A DNA stretch of 64,000 nt from contig CACKOH010000006.1 in assembly GCA_902601785.1 (NCBI GenBank), positions 1-64,000 of the forward strand, written 5' to 3'. This document shows, piece by piece, positions 52,668 to 62,627 of this stretch; the first letter of the stretch is position 1; each line of letters begins with the position of its first letter. The stretch is from an uncultured Pelagibacteraceae bacterium. Lineage in GTDB: Bacteria > Pseudomonadota > Alphaproteobacteria > Pelagibacterales > Pelagibacteraceae. Made by a program: the position numbers and the translations under genes. The notes below the pieces were generated by a model. The model was not told the DNA's origin, did not search any database, and was given only the letters and a program-made list of their open reading frames with translations.

Positions 52668-52706
52668 ATTCAATCTACATTCGATTCAATCATGGTTTGA
52701 TTCAAT
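52668..52706 (+). repeat. Three ATTCAAT direct repeats at 16-bp spacing upstream of dnaA
   Basis: ATTCAAT at 52668, 52684 and 52700. Confidence 0.7.
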
Positions 52707-52864
52707 TTAAAATTTTAATTTCTAATTCTTTGAAACAAAATAAAATTCAACTTTAATTATCAGACATTAAATCCACAATCCTAGATTTAATTTTTTTTTC
52801 AAATTTTTTATTAACTTGTTGCAAATTATTTTAAATCAGTTCTATATGAGTTTCTTCCAAACTT

Positions 52865-54280
52865 ATGAATAAACTTACAAATAATCAGAACATAGAAAAT
52901 TTTAAGTCGAACAGTTTTGAATGGAGACTGGTTCAATCTGACATGAAAGATAAATTAGGATCTGAAGTTTATGAAAGTTGGTTAAAAAAAATTTCATTCA
53001 TAGAAGAATTTAATAATTATATATTGTTATCTGTACCAACAAGATTTATTAGAGACTGGATAACATCAAGATATTTAGATCAAATATTACAAATAATAAA
53101 AACTTACAAAAAAGATGTTGTTAGAATTGAATTTAGAATAGTTGAACTAGATCATTCTGTTAAAACTAATGATGCTTTAAAAGAAGGTAATTTAAAAAAG
53201 AATGTTTCCTTTATCAAAGACTCTTATTTACAATATAATCGAATTGACCCTAATAAAAGATTTGATAATTTTATCACGGGATCAAGTAATAAGCTAGCTT
53301 ACGAGGCATCACTAAAGGTTTCAGAGAATACTTCGCATTACAACCCCCTATATATTTATGGTGGTGTTGGAATGGGCAAAACACACTTGTTAAATTCAAT
53401 TGGTTATGAGTTAAAAAAAAATAATAAAGTTATGTTTATTTCAGCAGAACGCTTTATGTATCAATTTGTAAAATCAATCAAATCAAATGATATGGTAAAT
53501 TTTAAAGAATATTTTAGAAACACCGACATATTGTTAATTGATGATATTCAATTCATAAGTGGTAAAGAGGCTATGCAAGAAGAATTTTTTCATACCTTTA
53601 ACGCTCTATTAGATAAAGGTTCACAGATAATCATCTCTGCTGATAGACCTCCTAATAAATTATCAAGAATTCAAGAAAGAATTAAATCTAGATTTTCAGG
53701 TGGATTAGTAGTTGATATTCAAAAACCAGATTTAGAATTAAGAAAAAAAATTGTTAAAAAAAAAACAGAAGAATTAAATAGTATATATTCAGATCAATTA
53801 CAGATTTCAAAAGACATACAAGATTTTATAAGCACTGAAATCAAAGGTAGTATAAGAGAACTAGTTGGAGCAATAAATAGGGTGGTTTCTTTCTCAAGAA
53901 TTTATGACAAAGTCCCAAATTTATCCGAAACAAAAGTAGTTCTAAAGGATTTATTGAATCTATCTGAAAACAAGGTCACTATTGATTTAATTCAAACAGT
54001 GGTGTGTAAGTTTTTCAAAATTAGTAAAAATGAGATGTTATCTTCGAGAAGATCAAGGTATCTAGTTAGACCTAGACAAACTGCAATATATTTAACCAAA
54101 ATACTTACTTCAAAATCATTACCTGAAATTGGAAGAGAGTTTTCAAATAGAGACCATACAACAATAATACATTCAGTTAAAACTATTGAAAAAATTAAAG
54201 AAAAAGACCCAGAGATGGTTGAAAATATAAGTAAGTTAAAAAATCAAATATTATATAATAATTTAGACAATGAAATTTAA
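52865..54280 (+). CDS. dnaA: Chromosomal replication initiator DnaA
   Basis: PLYIYGGVGMGKTHLLNSIGYEL Walker A, LLIDDIQFISGKE, GREFSNRDHTTIIHSVKTIE domain IV. Confidence 0.98.
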   Translation: MNKLTNNQNIENFKSNSFEWRLVQSDMKDKLGSEVYESWLKKISFIEEFNNYILLSVPTRFIRDWITSRYLDQILQIIKTYKKDVVRIEFRIVELDHSVKTNDALKEGNLKKNVSFIKDSYLQYNRIDPNKRFDNFITGSSNKLAYEASLKVSENTSHYNPLYIYGGVGMGKTHLLNSIGYELKKNNKVMFISAERFMYQFVKSIKSNDMVNFKEYFRNTDILLIDDIQFISGKEAMQEEFFHTFNALLDKGSQIIISADRPPNKLSRIQERIKSRFSGGLVVDIQKPDLELRKKIVKKKTEELNSIYSDQLQISKDIQDFISTEIKGSIRELVGAINRVVSFSRIYDKVPNLSETKVVLKDLLNLSENKVTIDLIQTVVCKFFKISKNEMLSSRRSRYLVRPRQTAIYLTKILTSKSLPEIGREFSNRDHTTIIHSVKTIEKIKEKDPEMVENISKLKNQILYNNLDNEI

Positions 54281-55382
54281 TGTTAATCAACAAGACCTTC
54301 AGCAGGCACTTAATTATTGTCAGGGAGTTATAGAAAAGAGAAGTACTTTACCAATTTTATCTAATATTTTAATAGACGCAAATAATTCAAATTTAATAAT
54401 AACTGCAACAGATCTAGATTTAATTTTTATACACAAAATAAATAATGTGGAAGTATTAGAGGAGGGAAAAACCACAACTGTATCATCGACTATATATGAT
54501 ATTGTCAGAAAATTGTCCTCTGGAAAAAAAATTAATTTAACTTTGAATGAAACAAGTAAACTTCATTTAGAGTCTGAGAAGTCTATTTTTAATTTAAATT
54601 GCCTCAGCCCGTCAGAGTTTCCTCTCACAGATGAAAATTTTAATCAAAATGAATTTATTATTAAATCTAAACAACTTTTAAAATTATTAAATAAATGTAA
54701 ATTTTCAGTTTCTAATGACGAAACAAGACATTACTTGAGTGGAATTTATTTTCATCAAACAGAGGTAGAAGATAAAAATTATCTTACAGCTGTTGCAACT
54801 GATAGTCATCGGATGTCTATTTCTAAAATTAGATTAGATAAAAAAATTGATTTTGATCCAATAATATTACCAAAAAAAACGATATTTCAGCTATGTTCTC
54901 TTTTGGATAGCTATGATGGTGACGTAAAGGTTTCAAATATAAAATCTAAAATTAAATTTGAATTAAATAACAGTATATTAATATCAAAACTGATAGATGG
55001 TAAATTTCCTAACTATATTCAGGTAATTCCTAAAAATAATCAAAAAAAATTGGAAATAGATTTAAAATTATTTTTAAATTCTGTTGATAGGGTAGCATCA
55101 GTTTCGTTAGATAAAAAAGATGGAGTAAAATTTAGTTTATCTAAAGATACATTAGATTTATCAGTTAATAATGCTAACAGCGGTGATGGTAAAGAGACCT
55201 TGAATGCAAAATTTGATTACGACTTAGAAATTAGTTTTAATTCTAGATATTTAATAGATGTAGCTTCTCAATTAAATGGAGAAAAAGTAGAAATATTTTT
55301 TAATGATACAGGTTCTCCAGCTTTAATAAAAGATCCAGGTGACTTTGACAGTATATATGTTGTTATGCCAATGAAAGGCTAA
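54270..55382 (+). CDS. dnaN: DNA polymerase III subunit beta
   Basis: EKRSTLPILSNILIDA, ATDSHRMSISK, ALIKDPGDFDSIYVVMPMK. Confidence 0.97.
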   Translation: MKFNVNQQDLQQALNYCQGVIEKRSTLPILSNILIDANNSNLIITATDLDLIFIHKINNVEVLEEGKTTTVSSTIYDIVRKLSSGKKINLTLNETSKLHLESEKSIFNLNCLSPSEFPLTDENFNQNEFIIKSKQLLKLLNKCKFSVSNDETRHYLSGIYFHQTEVEDKNYLTAVATDSHRMSISKIRLDKKIDFDPIILPKKTIFQLCSLLDSYDGDVKVSNIKSKIKFELNNSILISKLIDGKFPNYIQVIPKNNQKKLEIDLKLFLNSVDRVASVSLDKKDGVKFSLSKDTLDLSVNNANSGDGKETLNAKFDYDLEISFNSRYLIDVASQLNGEKVEIFFNDTGSPALIKDPGDFDSIYVVMPMKG

Positions 55383-56089
55383 CCTAATAAGTTGAGCTCG
55401 TTATAAATTTTATTCTCTAAAATCTGTAAAAAATTTTCTTTATCCATTCCAGCATTTATAGGTTTTAAAATAGAAACAATTATTGTTTTATGACTATTTT
55501 TTTGACCCATTTTCGGCCACACATAACCAGAATTTATAGCAATGGGTTGGCAGGTAATACTTAACTCTTGATAAATTCTGGCAGCCCCTTTCTTAAAGGA
55601 AGGACGCTCATCAGGTAAAACTCTGGTTCCTTGAGGAAAAATTATCAATGGTCTATCGCTACTATTTACTGTTTTTAAAATATCTTCAAAAAATCCTAAA
55701 TTATCTCTACTTATCTTGTTTCTATTTATAGAAATAGATCCAATCTTTTTTAAGTACCACCCAAAGATTGGAATTCGTAATAACTCTTTTTTTAAAATAA
55801 ATACTGGTGAATTGAAAACAGTTTGTAGGTAAAATGTTTCAAACATAGACTGGTGAGAAGCAGCAATAAAAAATTTTTCGTCGGTTATAATGTTTTCTTT
55901 ACCTTTAATTACAATTTTTACTGATAGAAAAACTCTTAGACAAAACCCTGCCCAATAACCCATCAATTTTCCCCCTAGCAAAGTAATTTTTCTTGGCAAA
56001 ATTAATGCAGGTAAAAATATTATTGAAATTATAATTATTCCTACAAAAAAAAATACTGAAAATAATATATTTCTGATCATTTTTATCAA
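55379..56089 (-). CDS. 1-acyl-sn-glycerol-3-phosphate acyltransferase-like protein
   Basis: AASHQSMFET (HX4D-like variant), IIFPQGTRVLPDE motifs. Confidence 0.88.
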   Translation of the reverse strand: MIKMIRNILFSVFFFVGIIIISIIFLPALILPRKITLLGGKLMGYWAGFCLRVFLSVKIVIKGKENIITDEKFFIAASHQSMFETFYLQTVFNSPVFILKKELLRIPIFGWYLKKIGSISINRNKISRDNLGFFEDILKTVNSSDRPLIIFPQGTRVLPDERPSFKKGAARIYQELSITCQPIAINSGYVWPKMGQKNSHKTIIVSILKPINAGMDKENFLQILENKIYNELNLLG

Positions 56090-56092
56090 AAG

Positions 56093-57307
56093 CTAAATTA
56101 AGTCTGTATGCTTTTGTCTATTTTTAATTATTTTAATTGTTCTTCCTTTTATCAGTAATTCAACAGGTTTTGGTCTAAGATTATAATTAGAGCTTAGAGA
56201 CATCCCATATGCACCCACATCACATATGGCTATAAAATCTTTTTCTTTTAGTTTTTGAAATTTTTTTAAAGTTACAAATTTATCTGTACTTTCACAAATA
56301 GGACCAACGAATTCATAAATATTTTTTGAGACATTTTTTGATTTATTTACTGGTAATATTTTATGAATTGCACCGTATAGAGCTGGTCTCATAAGATCAT
56401 TCATTGCGGCATCTAAAATAACAAATTTTTTAGCACCACCATCTTTGATGTAAATTATTTTAGATATCAGAGTTCCTGTATTACCAATTATTGATCTACC
56501 CGGTTCAAAAATTATTTTTGTGTCATGTTTTTTTAAAAAATTTCTAATTGCTGAATTATATTTTTTATAATTAAGCTTTTTAATTTTATCACTGTAAGAA
56601 ATTCCCATGCCTCCACCTAAATCGACGAATTTAAATTTGTATTTGGTTTTATTAATTATATTACTTACAGCTTTTAGCATTCTTTCATATGGCTTATAAT
56701 CTAATATTTGACTACCTATATGAACACTTAAACATTGCAGACTGATATTTTTAGAATTTTCACAGTATTTTATGAGTTCATAAAACTTTTTACTGTTAAC
56801 TCCAAATTTATTTTCACTTTTACCAGTAGAAATTTGTTTAAGGGTTTTAGCATCAGTATTTGGGTTAAGTCTTATACCAACTTGTACTATTTTTTTTTTT
56901 CGTTTTGCAATTTTATTAATTTCTTTAATTTCACTTTTTGACTCAGCATTAATAAGTAGTATTTTTTTTTCAATAGCAAAACTTATTTCTTCACTAGTTT
57001 TACCAACTCCTGAAAATACTATTTTACTTGGATCTACTCCTGCTTTTAAAGCCAACATAAGCTCTCCTTTTGAGACAACATCAGCTCCTAAACCAAATTT
57101 CTTAATTTCTTTAATTATATTTAGATTAGTATTCGATTTTACTGAAAAGCATATTAATGGAGAAAAGGATTTAAAATTTTCTTTAAAATTATTTATGTTT
57201 TCCTCTAATTTTGAGTATGAATAACAGTAAGCAGGTGTACCAAATTTTTTTGCTAAACTTTGAAAATTGATATTTTCCGTTGTTAATTGTTTATTCTTAT
57301 ATTTCAT
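56093..57307 (-). CDS. lysA: Diaminopimelate decarboxylase
   Basis: ICFSVKSNTNLNIIKEIKKFGLGADVVSKGEL, HIGSQI, DLGGGMGISY, EPGRSIIGNTG, CESTDKF. Confidence 0.97.
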   Translation of the reverse strand: MKYKNKQLTTENINFQSLAKKFGTPAYCYSYSKLEENINNFKENFKSFSPLICFSVKSNTNLNIIKEIKKFGLGADVVSKGELMLALKAGVDPSKIVFSGVGKTSEEISFAIEKKILLINAESKSEIKEINKIAKRKKKIVQVGIRLNPNTDAKTLKQISTGKSENKFGVNSKKFYELIKYCENSKNISLQCLSVHIGSQILDYKPYERMLKAVSNIINKTKYKFKFVDLGGGMGISYSDKIKKLNYKKYNSAIRNFLKKHDTKIIFEPGRSIIGNTGTLISKIIYIKDGGAKKFVILDAAMNDLMRPALYGAIHKILPVNKSKNVSKNIYEFVGPICESTDKFVTLKKFQKLKEKDFIAICDVGAYGMSLSSNYNLRPKPVELLIKGRTIKIIKNRQKHTDLI

Positions 57308-57438
57308 TAAGCTTTATTAATTGAAAGTAACTGCATATTTTTTTTTATCGTAGAATCTTTATATTCAGGATCACCTTTTTTCCCACAAGAGATTAATATG
57401 CAAAATAATATCAAAGCTAAGGTAATTTTTCTGATCAT
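57307..57438 (-). CDS. LptM-like small lipoprotein (43 aa)
   Basis: Manual translation MIRKITLALILFCILISCGKKGDPEYKDSTIKKNMQLLSINKA*; lipobox followed by GKKGDP, directly upstream of lysA as lptM/yifL genes usually are; absent from the ORF track. Confidence 0.8.
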   Translation of the reverse strand: MIRKITLALILFCILISCGKKGDPEYKDSTIKKNMQLLSINKA

Positions 57439-57440
57439 AT

Positions 57441-58826
57441 TTATTTTTTATATTTCATTATCATCTTTTTAATATTATCAAAAGATGTTCCCCCGAAAGA
57501 TTTTTTTGAATTGACAGAATTGTTTAAATCAAACACTTTTAAAACATCTTCTGTAAGTTTTGGCTCAACTTTTTTAAGTTGATCTAAAGATAGTTCATCT
57601 AAATTTTTTTTTGTTTTTTCTGCTAAATTAACTATAGCTGAGGTTTTTTGATAAGCTTTTCTAAATGACATTGAATGATTTTTAACAAGATAGTCAGCTA
57701 AGTCTGTTGCAGTAATATATCCATTATTTGCGAGTTCAAGCATTTTTTTTTTATTAGAACTACAATTTTTTAATACCTCATCAAAAATTTTTAGACAATT
57801 TATAAGTGTATCATTTGAATTAAACACTATCTCCTTATCGTCCTGTAAATCTTTAAAGTAAGATAATGGCAATCCTTTTAAAATAGTTAGCATAGAAAAC
57901 AGATTTCCATAAGTACTTCCGGACTTACCTCTTAGATACTCTAAAAGATCGGGATTCTTTTTTTGAGGCATAATCGAAGATCCAGTTACAACTTTGTCTG
58001 ACAAACTAATTAAATTAAATCCATCTGAGTTCCAAATAATCAACTCTTCTGCAATTCTCGAAATATGCATAGAGCATACCGATATACTGTAAAGAAAATC
58101 AAGCACAAAATCTCTATCTGATACTGTATCAATAGAATTGTTTGTAGGTTTTTTAAAACCAAGTTTTTTGGTCGTATAATTTCTGTCTATATTAAATGAT
58201 GTCCCAGATAAAGCAGCAACACCAAGAGGATTTTCATCTAAACTTTCTATATTATTAGAAAATCTTTTTTTATCTCTATTAAAAATTTCAACATAAGCCA
58301 TTAGATAATGTGCAAATGAAATTGCCTGAGCGTTTTTTAAATGAGTAAAACCAGGCATAATAGTCTGAATATTTTTTTCAGCTAATTTTACAGAACTCTT
58401 AATCACTTTATCAAGATTGTTATTTATTTCCTTAGTTGCAGATTTTAACCACAATTTAAAATCAGTTATTACCTGATCATTTCTTGATCTAGCTGTATGC
58501 ACATACCCAGCCTCTTCACCAATAATTTGAAAAAGTCTTTTTTCAATATTCATATGGATATCTTCGTATTTTTTATTAAACTCAAATTTTTTACTAGAAA
58601 TTTCTCTTTCAATTTTATTCAGACCATAAACAATTTTATTTTTAATTTTAAACGAGATAATTTTTTGTTTAAAAAGCATTTCAACGTGGACAATTGATCC
58701 TTTGATATCTTCTTTGTAAAGTCTTTTATCAATATCTAAAGAATTACCGACTTTTTGAAATAAGCTTGATGAATTTTTTTTAATACGTGTGTTCCATATT
58801 GCCTGGTTGTTTTTATTTTTTGCCAT
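57441..58826 (-). CDS. argH: Argininosuccinate lyase
   Basis: HTARSRNDQVITDFKLWLK, GSSIMPQKKNPD. Confidence 0.98.
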   Translation of the reverse strand: MAKNKNNQAIWNTRIKKNSSSLFQKVGNSLDIDKRLYKEDIKGSIVHVEMLFKQKIISFKIKNKIVYGLNKIEREISSKKFEFNKKYEDIHMNIEKRLFQIIGEEAGYVHTARSRNDQVITDFKLWLKSATKEINNNLDKVIKSSVKLAEKNIQTIMPGFTHLKNAQAISFAHYLMAYVEIFNRDKKRFSNNIESLDENPLGVAALSGTSFNIDRNYTTKKLGFKKPTNNSIDTVSDRDFVLDFLYSISVCSMHISRIAEELIIWNSDGFNLISLSDKVVTGSSIMPQKKNPDLLEYLRGKSGSTYGNLFSMLTILKGLPLSYFKDLQDDKEIVFNSNDTLINCLKIFDEVLKNCSSNKKKMLELANNGYITATDLADYLVKNHSMSFRKAYQKTSAIVNLAEKTKKNLDELSLDQLKKVEPKLTEDVLKVFDLNNSVNSKKSFGGTSFDNIKKMIMKYKK

Positions 58827-58850
58827 GATATTTAATTATACCTATTTAAT

Positions 58851-59360
58851 ATGAGAATTTTAATATTATTTACCTTTTTAATCACAAATGCTCTTGGAAA
58901 CGAATTACCAGATTTAAAAAATCTTGTAGTCCATAAAATCCCAAAAATATACGATAATGTTATTTTTTTAGATGATGCAGATGAAGAAATTAATATTCAA
59001 AATTTAGATAGTAAGCTGATAATATTAAATTTTTGGGCAACCTGGTGTGAACCATGTAAAGAGGAAATGCCTTCTTTAAACAGATTGCAAGCAAATCAAA
59101 AGCTGAAGAACTTAAAAATATACCCAATTAATATTGGTAAAGAAAATCTAAAAAAAGTTAAAAGTTTTTTTACTGAATTAGATATAAATAATTTAGAGCC
59201 CTATTTTGATAATCCATCAACTCTAGCAAAAACTTTTTCTTTAAGAGGGCTTCCAACTACCATACTTTTAAATTCTAAAGGAGAAGAATTTGCTAGGATC
59301 ATTGGTTCAATAAATTTTGATGATGAAAACTTTATCAACTGGCTAAAAAATTTAAGTTAA
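58851..59360 (+). CDS. TlpA-type thiol-disulfide oxidoreductase
   Basis: Signal peptide, ILNFWATWCEPCKEEMPSL, RGLPTTILLNSKGEE. Confidence 0.93.
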   Translation: MRILILFTFLITNALGNELPDLKNLVVHKIPKIYDNVIFLDDADEEINIQNLDSKLIILNFWATWCEPCKEEMPSLNRLQANQKLKNLKIYPINIGKENLKKVKSFFTELDINNLEPYFDNPSTLAKTFSLRGLPTTILLNSKGEEFARIIGSINFDDENFINWLKNLS

Positions 59361-59560
59361 TCTTTAAAAAAATAAGCAAAAGCGACCAAAGCAATTATAG
59401 CAATAAATTGCAAAATGACTCTCATTTGCATTAACTTATTTGAATATTTTTTGCTTGTCTCTCCACCCTTGAAAAGAGTTCCTATACCTAATATCAGGAC
59501 GACACCCACTGCAATTAAAAGAGCAATAGATAGAACTTTAACTATAATTCCTGATAACAT
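59357..59560 (-). CDS. HIG1-domain twin transmembrane protein
   Basis: 67 aa, two TM helices, GGETSKKYSNKLMQMRVILQFIAIIALVAF. Confidence 0.8.
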   Translation of the reverse strand: MLSGIIVKVLSIALLIAVGVVLILGIGTLFKGGETSKKYSNKLMQMRVILQFIAIIALVAFAYFFKD

Positions 59561-59609
59561 TTTTGTATTGTAGATTGTTTTTAAAAATAAAACACTTAAT
59601 TAATTAACT

Positions 59610-60260
59610 ATGACATTTTGCCTTAAAGCTGTGATTATTAGACCTGAAAATGGAATTAAAATAAAAAAAGCAATTATTTTATTACATGGATATGGTGGTG
59701 ATGGAAAGGATATTAGTATGCTCTCATTAAATTGGAAAAGACATATGCCAAATACAGTTTTTATATGTCCAAATGGACACGAGACATGTGCTATGAACCC
59801 TTCAGGATATCAATGGTTTGATCTTAGCAAAGAAGAACCATCTTATATATTGGAGCAATCAATTAAAGCTGAGAATGTACTTAAAAAATTTATAGAGGAA
59901 GTTAAATTAGAATTTGATTTATCAAATAAAGACATATGTTTATCTGGTTTTAGCCAAGGCTGTATGATGTCTTTAAATGTTGGCTTAACATCAGATGAAA
60001 AATTTTCTTGTATCGTTGGTTTTTCCGGAAAAATTATTGATAAGGATAACTTAAAAAATAGAATTAAAAATAAAACTGAAACTTTACTTATTCATGGTGA
60101 TACTGATCAAATTGTCCCATCAATCAACTTACTAGAAGCTAAAGACTTTTTAATAAGAAATAATGTCAAAGTTGATACACTTTTAATTAAAAATTGTGAT
60201 CATCACATTCCTATACTAGCTTCTAGTACAGCATTGAATTATATATTAAAGAAACTTTAA
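59610..60260 (+). CDS. Phospholipase/carboxylesterase-type alpha/beta hydrolase
   Basis: ILLHGYGGDGKD, LSGFSQGCMMSLNVGL, LLIHGDTDQIVP, NCDHHI. Confidence 0.93.
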   Translation: MTFCLKAVIIRPENGIKIKKAIILLHGYGGDGKDISMLSLNWKRHMPNTVFICPNGHETCAMNPSGYQWFDLSKEEPSYILEQSIKAENVLKKFIEEVKLEFDLSNKDICLSGFSQGCMMSLNVGLTSDEKFSCIVGFSGKIIDKDNLKNRIKNKTETLLIHGDTDQIVPSINLLEAKDFLIRNNVKVDTLLIKNCDHHIPILASSTALNYILKKL

Positions 60261-60307
60261 TATCTCTTAATATTGATTAAGTAGATCATCTGAGTTAAAA
60301 TTAGTTT

Positions 60308-60877
60308 ATGAATAACTTTGTTGAACAAAACATTTCATTAGAAAAATGTCCAGCATTAGTCTTAAATGCTGATTACAGACCGTTAAGTTATTATCCTTTA
60401 TCATTATGGTCGTGGCAAGACACAGTAAAATCAGTTTTTTTAGATAGAGTGATCATCGTTAGCAATTATGATAGAATTATCCGAAGCCCTTCTTTTAATA
60501 TGCAATTACCAAGTGTTATTGCACTCAAAGATTATATTATTCCACAATCAAAACCAAGCTTTACAAGATTTAACGTATTCTTAAGGGATAAATTTTCTTG
60601 TCAGTATTGTGGCAGTGACGAGGAACTTACTTTTGATCATTTGCTTCCAAGATCAAAAGGTGGTGAGACTAACTGGGATAACGTAGTTACAGCATGTTCT
60701 GCCTGCAATGTAAAAAAAGGTGGAAAATTATTAAAAAACTCAGGAATGAAATTACATCAGCACCCATATAGACCTTCAACAGAAGATTTACACAAAAATG
60801 GAAAACATTTTCCTCCAAACTTTCTTCATAAAAGTTGGATGGACTATCTATATTGGGACGTAGAACTAGAAGCTTAA
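60308..60877 (+). CDS. HNH endonuclease
   Basis: CQYCGSDEELTFDHLLPRSKGGETNWDNVVTACSACNVKKGGK. Confidence 0.95.
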   Translation: MNNFVEQNISLEKCPALVLNADYRPLSYYPLSLWSWQDTVKSVFLDRVIIVSNYDRIIRSPSFNMQLPSVIALKDYIIPQSKPSFTRFNVFLRDKFSCQYCGSDEELTFDHLLPRSKGGETNWDNVVTACSACNVKKGGKLLKNSGMKLHQHPYRPSTEDLHKNGKHFPPNFLHKSWMDYLYWDVELEA

Positions 60878-61413
60878 ATTTTTTCAGATATATTTATTGC
60901 AATTTTAGATCCTGTTTTTATTAATTTATCTAAAATTAAGTAAGGTCCTTTTTTGGTAGCACCTTTTTTATAAGCTATATCTTTATGATTTAGCTCATCT
61001 TCTCTGAATTTGATAATTTTTTTCTTTAACGTTTTTTCACTATCGTCAAGTTGGTTAATCTGATTTAAATAATGTTCATCAATAACTTCTTCAACAGAGG
61101 CAGTACAAAGCATTGCAGCTTTTTTACCCAATAAAGTAGATCCAAAACCTAAACCTACACCTAATAAATCCCAAAGAGGTAAAAATTTCGTAGGAGCTAT
61201 ATTTCTCTTTTTTATTTCCTTTTCAAAAAAATCACGATGCTGTTTTTCATGAATTTTCATTTCTTCAATAGTTTCTTTTAATTTATCATTTTTTACAAAT
61301 GTGTTTAAAGCAAGTAATTGACCTTCATAAATTTTTACAGCACCTCTTTCACCAGCGTGATCCACTCTTATAAATTCCTCAATTTTTTTTTTATCTGTTC
61401 TTTTCATATCCAA
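60874..61413 (-). CDS. Demethoxyubiquinone hydroxylase (Coq7) family
   Basis: RVDHAGERGAVKIYEGQ, EKQHRDFFE, CTASVEEVIDEHY, EDELNHKD di-iron motifs. Confidence 0.93.
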   Translation of the reverse strand: MDMKRTDKKKIEEFIRVDHAGERGAVKIYEGQLLALNTFVKNDKLKETIEEMKIHEKQHRDFFEKEIKKRNIAPTKFLPLWDLLGVGLGFGSTLLGKKAAMLCTASVEEVIDEHYLNQINQLDDSEKTLKKKIIKFREDELNHKDIAYKKGATKKGPYLILDKLIKTGSKIAINISEKI

Positions 61414-61876
61414 AGTAAATTTTTGTTAAGCCAATAGTTAGTAATAAAGATATTAAAATATTGTAGTTTGTAAGTGATAATCCAAAAATTTTGAATGTTA
61501 CATCTTTGCAACTTATACTTTTTTGTTGTAATTGCTTTAATATTTCATCTTTATCAACAGTATTTGCTCCTTTTTCAAGATCGCAAAGTAAAGACTCTTG
61601 TATAAAACCTTTTTCAATTCCTAAGTGATATAAAGACAATATTGTTGCTATTAAAAAAATTATAGCCAATGAGAGAATTAGATACTTTTCTAGTTTATTG
61701 TATTTATAATTTATTAATACAATTAAGATTGCTAAAAAATATGGGATCCTTTCATATACACATAGATTACAAGGTTGGTGACCAAGAATGTATTCTATGA
61801 AATATGCAGATATTAATGCAATAAAGCTTATTAAAAATATACCTGTAAATAAATTTTTTTTGCTAAGGTTAAACAT
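61391..61876 (-). CDS. dsbB: Disulfide bond formation protein B
   Basis: GHQPCNLCVYERIPYFLAI CxxC in a four-TM protein. Confidence 0.9.
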   Translation of the reverse strand: MFNLSKKNLFTGIFLISFIALISAYFIEYILGHQPCNLCVYERIPYFLAILIVLINYKYNKLEKYLILSLAIIFLIATILSLYHLGIEKGFIQESLLCDLEKGANTVDKDEILKQLQQKSISCKDVTFKIFGLSLTNYNILISLLLTIGLTKIYFGYEKNR

Positions 61877-62474
61877 TAAATTTATAAAATAAAAATATTA
61901 TTGAAAATATAATAACAAGTAATATCCCCAAAATGGTAAACCATTTTGATCCATGTCTGTTCATAAAATCAGTAAATAAATGTCCAAATTTATAGGACAA
62001 GTAAGAAATAATAAAAAACCTAAGACTTCTAGAGATAAGACTTACAAGGATAAATATGAATAAATTAAAACCAATTAATCCACTAGCAATTGTGAAAGCT
62101 TTATAAGGCAAAGGAGTAAAACCTGCTAAAAAAAGTATACTTAGCCATGCTAGAAACCCCTCTCCAATAGATAGATTATATTTTAATTTTTCAACTTTAT
62201 CTTCATATCCATAAAATTCGATCACACTGAATGATAGATCATAAAAAAATGATCCCAGGAAGTATCCAAAAACACCTCCCAAAACTGAAAAAATGGATGC
62301 TATCAAAAATATTTTTATGTAATTTTTTTTCTTTGCTATGACCATAGGCACAATCATTACGTCTGGTGGTATGGGAAAAAAAGAACTTTCAATAAACGAA
62401 ACTAAACCTAAATAAAAGTTTGATCTCTTATGTGATGCTAAATCTAAACATTTCCTGTAAAGAGTTTGAAACAT
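61869..62474 (-). CDS. YqaA/DedA-like membrane protein
   Basis: FIESSFFPIPPDVMIVPMVIAKKKNYIKIFLIASIFSVLGGVFGYFLG. Confidence 0.88.
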   Translation of the reverse strand: MFQTLYRKCLDLASHKRSNFYLGLVSFIESSFFPIPPDVMIVPMVIAKKKNYIKIFLIASIFSVLGGVFGYFLGSFFYDLSFSVIEFYGYEDKVEKLKYNLSIGEGFLAWLSILFLAGFTPLPYKAFTIASGLIGFNLFIFILVSLISRSLRFFIISYLSYKFGHLFTDFMNRHGSKWFTILGILLVIIFSIIFLFYKFNV

Positions 62475-62536
62475 TTTTTGGTTTTAATACAATTTTAGTT
62501 CTTATACTATTTAAATATAATTTAATTCAAATTAGC

Positions 62537-62621
62537 GGGCGAATGGCGGAACTGGTAGACGCGCACGACTCAAAATCGTGTTTCGCAAGAAGTGAGAGTT
62601 CGATTCTCTCTTCGCCCACCA
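62537..62621 (+). tRNA. tRNA-Leu(CAA)
   Basis: Acceptor GGGCGAA/TTCGCCC, anticodon stem CACGA-CTCAAAA-TCGTG, long variable arm, T-loop TTCGATT, encoded CCA. Confidence 0.95.
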
Positions 62622-62627
62622 AAAGAT

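Noticed and set aside
52559-52864. Definitive oriC call upstream of dnaA
   Set aside because: The spacer is AT-rich with repeats, but no clear cluster of consensus DnaA boxes was seen. Alphaproteobacterial origins are often elsewhere; GC-skew over the genome is needed.
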